From Chloroflexota bacterium (GTDB taxonomy: Bacteria; Chloroflexota; Anaerolineae; 4572-78): a DNA stretch of 11,487 bases. The translations under genes were made by a program, and so were the position numbers. Below are positions 5,459-11,487 of the stretch, piece by piece. The stretch lies in assembly GCA_024278725.1 (NCBI GenBank), contig JAJRSQ010000150.1:1-11487 (forward strand). The letters are read 5' to 3'. Position 1 is the first letter of the stretch, and each line of letters opens with the position of its first letter. Below the pieces are notes generated by a model that was not told the DNA's origin, did not search any database, and was given only the letters and a program-made list of their open reading frames with translations.

Positions 5459-8335
5459 ATGGCACAGCACGCGATTGTGGTACGCGGTGCGCGGGAACAT
5501 AATCTCAAGAATATTGACGTGGATATCCCCCGCGATAAGCTGGTGGTCATCACCGGATTGTCCGGTTCCGGCAAAAGCAGTTTGGCATTCGATACCATTT
5601 ACGCCGAAGGGCAACGGCGGTATGTGGAGTCGCTGTCGGCGTATGCCCGCCAATTTTTGGGGCAGATGGAAAAACCGGATGTAGACCGGATTGACGGACT
5701 CAGCCCCGCCATCGCCATCGAGCAGCGCAGCAGCAGCCACAACCCGCGCTCGACGGTCGGCACGGTCACCGAAATTTACGATTACCTGCGCCTGCTCTTC
5801 GCCCGCGTGGGCACGCCCCACTGCCCCACCTGCGGGCGGGAAGTGAACCAGCAATCGGCGCAACAGATTGTGGAAGCGGTGCTGGAAAAGCCGGACGGCA
5901 GCCGGGTGATGATTATCGCGCCGGTGGTGAAAGACCGCAAAGGGACGCATCAGGCGGTGTTTGATGATATTCGCAAGGCGGGGTTTGTGCGGGTGCGGGT
6001 GGATGGCACTATCCGCGAGATTGACGAGATTTTCGAGCTGGACCGCAACGCGCTGCACACCATTGAGGTGGTGGTAGACCGGCTGGTGATTCGCAATGCG
6101 TCCGACGGCGATGAGACGCTCGCCACCCGTCTCGCCGATTCGGTGGAAATCGCGCTGAAACTGGGTAACGGCGTGCTCATCATCACCGATGTGACCGACC
6201 GCAACCGCCCCTTCGACACCCTTTTCAGCGAGCATTTCAACTGTGTGCATTGCGGCACCAATTTGCCGGAAATCGAACCGCGCACGTTCAGTTTCAACAG
6301 TCCGCACGGCGCGTGTCCCGCCTGTGGCGGACTGGGCGAAAAGCCGGAACTCGACCCCGATTTGATTTTCAACCGCCCGGAGTTGGCGCTGTCGAATGGC
6401 GCGGTGCGTCCGTGGGCGAAAGAGACCAAAAACAACAAAAACAGCTACTATCAGCAATTGCTCCGCGCGGCGGCAAAATTTTACAATATCCCGATGAATA
6501 TTCCGGTGCGCAATTTATCGCATCGCCACAAAGATATTATTTTGTACGGCGGCAAACCGTCGGAGAAATTAACCCTGACCCAACTTCACGCCGACGGCAC
6601 GCGCACCACTTACGAAACGCCGTTTGAAGGGGTCATTCCCATTCTGAAACGCCAATACCAAACCACCCACAGCGACGCGGTGAAAAGCAGCATCGAGCAA
6701 TATATGTCGCCGCGCCGGTGTCGCGTGTGCGAGGGCAAACGTCTGCGGGCGGAAGCGCTGGCGGTCACCATCGCCGGGCAATCCATCAGCGATGTGACCA
6801 CGCTGTCCATCACCCAATTATCCACCTGGATTGCCGCGCTGGCGGACAACGTCGATTTCACCCGCCGACAAACTGCTGTCGCCAGCCCCATCATCAAAGA
6901 AATTGAAAAACGGCTGCGCTTTTTGATAGATGTGGGGCTTGATTATCTGTCGCTGAACCGCACCACCAATACCCTTTCCGGCGGGGAGGCGCAGCGCATC
7001 CGGCTGGCGACGCAAATCGGCTCGCAGTTGATGGGGTGTCTGTATATTTTGGATGAACCGTCCATCGGGTTGCACCAGCGCGACAATGAGCGGCTCATCA
7101 AAACCCTGCGCCATTTGCGGGATTTGGGGAATACGGTGCTGGTGGTGGAGCACGATGAAGACACCATGCGCGCCGCCGATTGGCTGGTGGATATGGGTCC
7201 CGGCGCGGGGGAACACGGCGGCGAAGTGGTGTTCAGCGCGGACGCCGCCACCTTTCTGCGCGAATCGCCCAGTGAGACGGCGCAATATTTGCGCAAGGAG
7301 AAACGTATCCCCGTGCCCGCCGTCCGCCGTCCGGGGAACAGCCGATTTTTGACGCTGCGCGGGGCGCGCGAAAACAATCTCAAAAATATCACTGTCAACT
7401 TCCCGCTGGGAACTTTCACCTGTGTCACGGGGGTCAGCGGGAGCGGCAAAAGCAGTTTGGTCATCGACATTTTACAGCGGAAACTGGCGCAATATATGTA
7501 TCGCGCCAAAGCGAAACCGGGCAAATTCAGATCGCTGGACGGGATGGAATATCTGGACAAGGTCATCAACATTGACCAAAGCCCCATCGGGCGCACGCCG
7601 CGCAGCAACCCCGCCACGTATGTCGATATTTTCAATCCGTTGCGCAATTTGTACGCCAGCCTGCCCGACAGCAAATTGCGCGGGTACAGCCCGGGACGTT
7701 TCAGTTTCAACGTGAAGGGAGGGCGATGCGAGGCGTGTCAGGGGGCGGGGATCATCCAAATTGAGATGCAGTTTCTGCCCGATGTGTATGTGCCGTGCGA
7801 AGTGTGCCACGGGTTGCGCTACAACCATGAAACGCTGCAAATTAAATACAAGGGAAAATCGGTGGCGGATGTGCTGGATTTGACGGTGGAACAGGCGCTC
7901 GATTTTTTCAGCAATATTCCCGCCATCCGGCGCAAGCTGGAGACGCTGCAAAAGGTCGGGCTGGGGTATGTGAAGCTCGGACAACCGGCAACCACCCTTT
8001 CCGGCGGCGAGGCGCAGCGCATAAAATTGAGCAAGGAGTTGGCGCGCCGCTCGACGGGGAAGACGCTGTATATTCTGGATGAACCGACCACCGGACTGCA
8101 TTTCGCCGATGTGGCGCAATTGCTGGGGGTGCTGCACCGGCTGGTTGACCGGGGAAACTCGGTGATTGTGATTGAGCACAATCTGGATGTGATAAAATCC
8201 GCCGACTGGGTGATTGATTTGGGACCCGAAGGGGGCGACGGCGGCGGCGAGATTGTGGTCGCCGGGACGCCGGAAACGGTGGCGAACACCCCGGCGAGCC
8301 ACACCGGTCGGTGGTTGAAAAAGCTGTTGGGATGA
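5459..8335 (+). CDS. uvrA: Excinuclease ABC subunit A (UvrA)
   Basis: Damage-recognition ATPase of nucleotide excision repair; dimeric UvrA loads UvrB at lesions. The protein has 958 residues, the family's usual size. Seen in order: Walker A 'GLSGSGKSS' (33-41), 'AEGQRRYVESLSAYARQFLG', zinc module C262/C265/C286/C289, ABC signature 'LSGGEAQR' (506-513), Walker B ending 'LDEPSIGLH' (D532, E533), second Walker A 'GVSGSGKSS' (658-666), second zinc module C757/C760/C780/C783, second signature 'LSGGEAQR' (from 847) and Walker B 'LDEPTTGLH' (D874, E875). All key residues are present. I chose the ATG at 5459 because GGAGGTGGAG sits directly before it and 'VVRGAREHNLKNIDVDIPRD' is the normal N-terminus; an in-frame ATG at 5447 and GTG at 5414 would add unusual residues. 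It is divergent from the acidic repeat gene and probably a single-gene unit; no clear hairpin terminator follows. Confidence 0.98.
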   Translation: MAQHAIVVRGAREHNLKNIDVDIPRDKLVVITGLSGSGKSSLAFDTIYAEGQRRYVESLSAYARQFLGQMEKPDVDRIDGLSPAIAIEQRSSSHNPRSTVGTVTEIYDYLRLLFARVGTPHCPTCGREVNQQSAQQIVEAVLEKPDGSRVMIIAPVVKDRKGTHQAVFDDIRKAGFVRVRVDGTIREIDEIFELDRNALHTIEVVVDRLVIRNASDGDETLATRLADSVEIALKLGNGVLIITDVTDRNRPFDTLFSEHFNCVHCGTNLPEIEPRTFSFNSPHGACPACGGLGEKPELDPDLIFNRPELALSNGAVRPWAKETKNNKNSYYQQLLRAAAKFYNIPMNIPVRNLSHRHKDIILYGGKPSEKLTLTQLHADGTRTTYETPFEGVIPILKRQYQTTHSDAVKSSIEQYMSPRRCRVCEGKRLRAEALAVTIAGQSISDVTTLSITQLSTWIAALADNVDFTRRQTAVASPIIKEIEKRLRFLIDVGLDYLSLNRTTNTLSGGEAQRIRLATQIGSQLMGCLYILDEPSIGLHQRDNERLIKTLRHLRDLGNTVLVVEHDEDTMRAADWLVDMGPGAGEHGGEVVFSADAATFLRESPSETAQYLRKEKRIPVPAVRRPGNSRFLTLRGARENNLKNITVNFPLGTFTCVTGVSGSGKSSLVIDILQRKLAQYMYRAKAKPGKFRSLDGMEYLDKVINIDQSPIGRTPRSNPATYVDIFNPLRNLYASLPDSKLRGYSPGRFSFNVKGGRCEACQGAGIIQIEMQFLPDVYVPCEVCHGLRYNHETLQIKYKGKSVADVLDLTVEQALDFFSNIPAIRRKLETLQKVGLGYVKLGQPATTLSGGEAQRIKLSKELARRSTGKTLYILDEPTTGLHFADVAQLLGVLHRLVDRGNSVIVIEHNLDVIKSADWVIDLGPEGGDGGGEIVVAGTPETVANTPASHTGRWLKKLLG

Positions 8336-8336
8336 G

Positions 8337-8381
8337 TCCTGACTTTTTTCACATTTTAATCCGGCGCAATTGTGTTATAAT
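8337..8381 (+). promoter_or_regulatory. Promoter-like unit A with extended -10 (duplicated unit)
   Basis: A 45-bp unit ending in TGT-TATAAT (8373-8381), an extended -10. It matches 8479-8523 at 34 of 45 positions in the same orientation, 142 bp upstream. Shared blocks are ACTTTTTTCA, TTTTAAT and ATTGTG-N-TATAAT. No good -35 stands 17 bp upstream, as is allowed for extended -10 promoters. The word GCAATTG occurs both at 8366-8372 and 8391-8397, on either side of the -10. The 97 bp between the two units hold no recognisable gene; there is only a 14-codon open frame (8411-8455) without a ribosome site. Confidence 0.6.
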
Positions 8382-8478
8382 GGGAAAGAAGCAATTGCAA
8401 ACCAACAGCGATGGATGTTTCAGATGCCGACGCTTGGAAAAATAACACCCCGTGAATAAAAACGCAGTGTGTCCAAAT

Positions 8479-8523
8479 TCCTAACTTTTTTCATGTTTTA
8501 ATTCATTCTGATTGTGCTATAAT
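8479..8523 (+). promoter_or_regulatory. Promoter-like unit B with extended -10, upstream of first pilin gene
   Basis: Second copy of the 45-bp unit, ending in TGC-TATAAT (8515-8523). Transcription would start near 8530, about 24 nt before the ATG at 8554, with a GAGG ribosome site at 8546-8549. The pyrimidine-rich ACTTTTTTCA block lies 30 or more bp upstream of the -10, where an upstream element or a regulator site might lie. Confidence 0.65.
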
Positions 8524-8553
8524 TATAGTATCTATCAAACTTTTTGAGGCGTT

Positions 8554-9015
8554 ATGACGTTGGTCAACAAAGAATCCGGGCAAGGGATGGTGGAATACGC
8601 ACTGTTGCTGGTGCTGATAGCGGTGGTGGTCATTGCCGCATTACAACTCATTGCGCCCAAATTGAACCTCTCGTTTCAGAAAGTCATCAACGCCCTCACC
8701 GGCGTTTCCCCCACCACCTATCAATATCAAATCACCAATTTGAACGTCATCCGCGATAATGCCTGCGATTATAAGTTGATGATTCGCGTGACTACCACCG
8801 ACAGCAACAACAATATCGCCCCCAACACTGATGTCCCCATCATGGTGTCGCTCTCTTCCCCCAGCGCGAGCAAAACGTTCACCCCCAAAACTGATGCCTC
8901 AGGTGTCGCCAAAGTGCAAGATGAAATCATCTATTCCCACGTTGGGGCATGCCAGCACGGCACGGCAACCATTGACGTGGGCAACGGCGAATTGATAACA
9001 ACCCTCGGTTATTGA
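8554..9015 (+). CDS. Flp-type (type IVb) prepilin fused to an Ig-like beta domain
   Basis: A 153-residue secreted pilin-like protein. The N-terminus 'MTLVNKESG-QGMVEYALLL' fits a class IVb prepilin: cleavage after Gly9 puts Glu at +5 and Tyr at +6, as in Flp pilins. A hydrophobic helix follows to about residue 36. Ordinary Flp pilins end soon after; here residues 53-153 add a Thr/Ser/Asn-rich, beta-strand-like domain with 'FTPKTDASGVAKV', reminiscent of bacterial Ig-like (Big_1/invasin) domains. Cys71 and Cys133 probably form a disulfide outside the cell. The next gene is a paralogue with the same plan. TadC, 7.6 kb upstream, is a candidate partner for export and assembly. It could be a minor pilin, a tip adhesin or a pseudopilin; the sequence does not decide. 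The start ATG has a GAGG ribosome site 4 nt upstream. Confidence 0.85.
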   Translation: MTLVNKESGQGMVEYALLLVLIAVVVIAALQLIAPKLNLSFQKVINALTGVSPTTYQYQITNLNVIRDNACDYKLMIRVTTTDSNNNIAPNTDVPIMVSLSSPSASKTFTPKTDASGVAKVQDEIIYSHVGACQHGTATIDVGNGELITTLGY

Positions 9016-9067
9016 GCCGCCATTCCCCTTTCTCATAAAAATACCCTAAAGATTTCCATGCATTACA

Positions 9068-9096
9068 TTTACATCGCTATGTCAATATGTTATAAT
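9068..9096 (+). promoter_or_regulatory. Promoter of the second pilin gene
   Basis: TTTACA (9068-9073) and a perfect TATAAT (9091-9096) are 17 bp apart, with TGT just before the -10, making it an extended -10 as well. A further TATAAT at 9116-9121, without a good -35, could be a second start closer to the gene. The gene can therefore be transcribed separately from the first pilin gene; I see no hairpin terminator between the two. Confidence 0.7.
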
Positions 9097-9164
9097 TGAA
9101 GTAATTAATTTCGGTTATAATGGTATTATTGCGCACTTTTGGATTTTTTCCGGAGGGAGGATGT

Positions 9165-9623
9165 ATGAGGCTTAAGCGAGAGCGCGGGCAAGGGTTGGTA
9201 GAGTATGCCCTAATTTTGGTGTTGGTTGCGGTGGTGGTTATCGCCGCGTTGGTATTACTTGGACCGCAAATCAGCAACGCCTACAACCGGGTCATCACGG
9301 CACTGGGCGGAACCGTGCCATACACTTACACCATCACCAGCGGACCGACGATTTCCACATCATACAGCGCCGGTATTTGTACCTATAGTCTCTCAATGAG
9401 TGTAAAAATCACCGATGGCGGCAGTCCTGTGAGCGGCGAAGCTGTCAGCGTGTCCGTGTCCGGCGGTGCGGCAGCGGGGTCTGCTCCAACAAAGACCACC
9501 AACAGTAGCGGTATTGCAGAATGGACAAACACAGCCATTAAATCGGTTGGTGGCGTATGCCAAAGCGGTTCATCAACCATCAGTGTCGCCGGTGGTGCAG
9601 CCTCCGGCTCTGCCAGCTATTGA
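9165..9623 (+). CDS. Flp-type (type IVb) prepilin fused to an Ig-like beta domain, paralogue
   Basis: A 152-residue paralogue of the preceding gene. The leader 'MRLKRERG-QGLVEYALIL' is basic and cleaved after Gly8, leaving Glu +5 and Tyr +6; the helix 'LVLVAVVVIAALVLLGPQI' follows. Residues from about 50 form a Ser/Gly/Thr-rich beta domain with 'PTKTTNSSGIAEW' and the cysteine pair C72/C132, spaced nearly as in the first protein (C71/C133). The domains have diverged much more than the N-terminal helices. I chose ATG 9165 because a strong GGAGGGAGG (9152-9160) precedes it; the ATG at 9161 is out of frame, and a longer reading from 9120 would start inside the promoter TATAAT and lack a prepilin-like N-terminus. 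The strong ribosome site and promoter suggest higher expression than the first pilin. Confidence 0.86.
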   Translation: MRLKRERGQGLVEYALILVLVAVVVIAALVLLGPQISNAYNRVITALGGTVPYTYTITSGPTISTSYSAGICTYSLSMSVKITDGGSPVSGEAVSVSVSGGAAAGSAPTKTTNSSGIAEWTNTAIKSVGGVCQSGSSTISVAGGAASGSASY

Positions 9624-9654
9624 GGTTTGTTCTTCAAAACTCTTCAACAACACG

Positions 9655-9687
9655 CAACCCTGTCAACACTTATGTCTGGCAGGGTTG
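9655..9687 (+). repeat. Inverted repeat after the second pilin gene
   Basis: CAACCCTG (9655-9662) and CAGGGTTG (9680-9687) form a perfect 8-bp stem with a 17-nt loop. A competing hairpin GGTTG-TTGTGT-CAACC exists at 9683-9698. No T run follows, so it is not a standard intrinsic terminator; it may stabilise the pilin mRNA 3' end or weakly stop transcription before the next gene. Confidence 0.5.
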
Positions 9688-9759
9688 TTGTGTCAACCTG
9701 AACTGAATTTATCCACCTAATTTTACACACCCCCTATTCGTCAACAGAAGGATGCTGTT

Positions 9760-11487
9760 ATGAACACGATTATACTTTCCTCCCTGAACGTAAAATCATC
9801 AGTTACCAAACTGATGGCTGCATTTACGCTGGCAACGATGAGCCTGCTGGCTATCCTGCTGCTATTTGGACACACCGCTACCGGCGCGAGCGCTGCCGGC
9901 GCGATTCGATACGTTGCGCCGGGCGGCGCGGATAGCGGCGTCTGTGATTCCAGCGCCACCCCGTGTGCCACCATCCAATATGCGGTGGATGCCGCCGCAT
10001 CCGGCGACGAAATCCGCGTGGCGGCGGGCGTGTATTCCGGCGTGCAATTCCGCGATGCATATTCGCAAGTTGTGCAGATAAAAAGCAAAATCATCACCTT
10101 GCGGGGGGGATTCACCACCACCAATTGGAGTACATTCGACAGCACCGCAAATGTAACAGTGATTGACGCATTGGGACAAGGGCAGGTCATCCACTTTTCA
10201 CAGGCAGGCACATCGGTCGTGGAAGGATTTGTGTTGCAAAACGGTTCGGCGGCGGATGGCGCGGGGATATATGTGGATAGCGGAAATGTGACCATTCAAA
10301 ATAATACCCTACGCTACAACACTGCTATTTCTCACGGGGGAGCAATTTATGATGTGGGCGGCATAACCACCATCGCCCACAATAAAATTTACAGCAACAG
10401 TACCAATGCAGTTCCCGGTGGGGCAGCGATTGCAAACACATCCGCAGCCACGACCACCGTGCAATTCAACGAAATTTACAGCAACACCGCCACCGGCGGT
10501 ATCGGCGGGGGGATGTTAAACGTCGGATACGCGCAAGTGGAAGGGAATATCATCCATGGAAACTCTGGGGGCGTGGGCGGAGGTTTCGTGAATTTCAACG
10601 CAGCGGCAACTGCTGTGCTGGTGAATAATATTTTATATGCCAATAGCGGCTCATTGGGCGGCGGGGTGTATAACGCGCAGGGAAATTTGACCATCCACAA
10701 CAATACCATCGTGCAAAATACCGGCGATGGCGCATACAATGAATCGCCCGGCACGCTCACGCTCAGCAATACCATTGTGATGAGCAATACCGGCGGCGGG
10801 GTGGTGAATACGACGGGCGGCACGGCGAGCGCGACCTTCAGCGCGATTGCGGGCAATACCGGCGGCGATACCATCAGTGTGACGGTGACGAACGCTGTTT
10901 CCGGCGCGGCGATGTTTGTTGACCCCGCCGGAGGCGATTTCCACCTGCTGCCCGGCTCGGCGATGATTGACGCCGGCGACCCGAACACCGGCATCGGCAT
11001 TGATGTGGACGAAGAACCGCGTCCGTCGCCCTACGGGGCGGCAACCGGCTTCGATGTCGGCGCGGATGAGGTGTACGGTAGCGGCACGTGCTATGCTCGC
11101 CTCAACGACGGACAGGTGTATATCAACCCGCAAGCGGCGGTGAACGACGCACTGGCGGGCGATACGGTCAAACTGGCGGGTACATGCACCAACGCCGATA
11201 CCGGCGGCGGCACGGCGGTGCTGGTGGTGAGCAAAACCATCACCGTGCAGGGGGGATACACCCTCACCAATTGGGCGGCGCGCACCTTCGGACCCACGGT
11301 GCTGGACGGCACAGGCGCGACGCAGGCATTGTCCATCACCGCCGCCGGCGCCATCACCCCCACCATTGACGGGCTGCATCTGACGAATGCCACCGGCGAC
11401 GGGCTGGCAATCGGCGGGAGCGCGGCGCCACGGGTGCAAAACAGCGTGATGTTCGCCAACAGCGGGAACGGGATTCGGAACGCGGGC
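9760..11487 (+). CDS. Secreted parallel beta-helix repeat protein, 3' end outside window
   Basis: An open frame of 576 codons with no stop before the window end. The N-terminus has a hydrophobic signal segment (about residues 19-37) and likely cleavage near 'TGASA-AG' (about 42-46). Module 1 starts with 'CATIQYAVDAAASGDEIRVA' and 'KIITLRGGFTTTNW', then many short Asn/Gly-rich turns ('NNTLRYN', 'NKIYSNS', 'NEIYSNT', 'NNILYANS', 'NNTIVQN') typical of right-handed parallel beta-helices. Residues 385-437 ('MFVDPAGGDFHLLPGSAMID' through 'GFDVGADE') match the choice-of-anchor Q-type motif. Module 2 then restarts with 'INPQAAVNDALAGDTVKLAG' and 'TITVQGGYTLTNW'. An AAGGA ribosome site lies 7 nt before the ATG. 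The protein is probably exported and surface-bound; pectate-lyase-like or carbohydrate-related activity cannot be judged. No separate promoter is clear in the 136-nt gap after the pilin. Confidence 0.88.
   Translation, partial: MNTIILSSLNVKSSVTKLMAAFTLATMSLLAILLLFGHTATGASAAGAIRYVAPGGADSGVCDSSATPCATIQYAVDAAASGDEIRVAAGVYSGVQFRDAYSQVVQIKSKIITLRGGFTTTNWSTFDSTANVTVIDALGQGQVIHFSQAGTSVVEGFVLQNGSAADGAGIYVDSGNVTIQNNTLRYNTAISHGGAIYDVGGITTIAHNKIYSNSTNAVPGGAAIANTSAATTTVQFNEIYSNTATGGIGGGMLNVGYAQVEGNIIHGNSGGVGGGFVNFNAAATAVLVNNILYANSGSLGGGVYNAQGNLTIHNNTIVQNTGDGAYNESPGTLTLSNTIVMSNTGGGVVNTTGGTASATFSAIAGNTGGDTISVTVTNAVSGAAMFVDPAGGDFHLLPGSAMIDAGDPNTGIGIDVDEEPRPSPYGAATGFDVGADEVYGSGTCYARLNDGQVYINPQAAVNDALAGDTVKLAGTCTNADTGGGTAVLVVSKTITVQGGYTLTNWAARTFGPTVLDGTGATQALSITAAGAITPTIDGLHLTNATGDGLAIGGSAAPRVQNSVMFANSGNGIRNAG

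Noticed and set aside
7472..8302. 276-codon open frame on the minus strand within uvrA, with similar frames at 5423-6457 and 6943-7710
   Set aside because: These are shadow frames opposite a complete, highly conserved uvrA, with no family-like features.
8411..8455. 14-residue open frame (MDVSDADAWKNNTP) between the two promoter units
   Set aside because: There is no ribosome-binding site and such short frames occur by chance; it is mentioned only as part of the unexplained leader.
9120..9164. Extended N-terminus for the second pilin starting at 9120
   Set aside because: The start would lie inside a TATAAT, has no ribosome site and would give an N-terminus unlike a prepilin leader. The strong GGAGGGAGG supports 9165.
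9741..11459. Minus-strand open frames opposite the beta-helix gene
   Set aside because: The plus frame is uninterrupted for 576 codons with a signal segment and beta-helix turns; the minus frames are Pro/Ala/Ser/Arg-rich mirror translations.

Overview
The window looks like a chromosomal segment of a member of the Chloroflexota, probably the Anaerolineae or a relative. The clues are indirect: a TadC-like secretion protein next to a DUF192 gene, type IVb (Flp-like) pilins of the 'GQGxVEYALxLVLxAVVVIAAL' kind, a very acidic protein with many Pro-Asp-Trp-Leu motifs, and a large secreted beta-helix protein. No taxonomic marker is present, so this assignment is an inference. I see no transposase, integrase, tRNA, rRNA or CRISPR array.

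Layout. Positions 14-2637 hold a plus-strand run: tadC-like membrane protein, DUF192 protein, ComF-like phosphoribosyltransferase and long-form ribosome hibernation factor. The first three genes are packed with a 1-nt overlap and a 7-nt gap. A strong, probably bidirectional terminator (2645-2681) separates this run from convergent minus-strand genes. These are ndk (2693-3142), with its own promoter, and a 641-residue acidic repeat protein (3333-5258), with its own near-consensus promoter and terminator. A divergent intergenic region (5259-5458) carries that promoter, a perfect 13-bp palindrome and a candidate uvrA promoter. Full-length uvrA follows (5459-8335).

The right-hand part (8336-11487) is the accessory, surface-directed section. 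Two paralogous prepilin-like genes (8554-9015 and 9165-9623) each join an Flp-type N-terminus to a roughly 100-residue beta-rich, Ig-like domain with a conserved cysteine pair. Ordinary Flp pilins are only about 50-80 residues. Upstream of the first pilin gene, a 45-bp promoter-like unit occurs twice, 142 bp apart, both copies ending in an extended -10 (TGN-TATAAT). The second pilin gene has a TTTACA-N17-TATAAT promoter. The window ends inside a large secreted parallel beta-helix protein (from 9760, no stop before the window end) built of at least two related modules.

How the parts fit. TadC belongs to the inner-membrane platform of a Tad/type IVb pilus machine, and the two fused pilins are plausible substrates or minor pilins of it. 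The beta-helix protein may be another surface component. Hpf, Ndk, ComF and UvrA are housekeeping or stress genes. The most notable items are the pilin-Ig fusions, the duplicated promoter unit, and the acidic PDWL/PSWL repeat protein, whose role I cannot identify.
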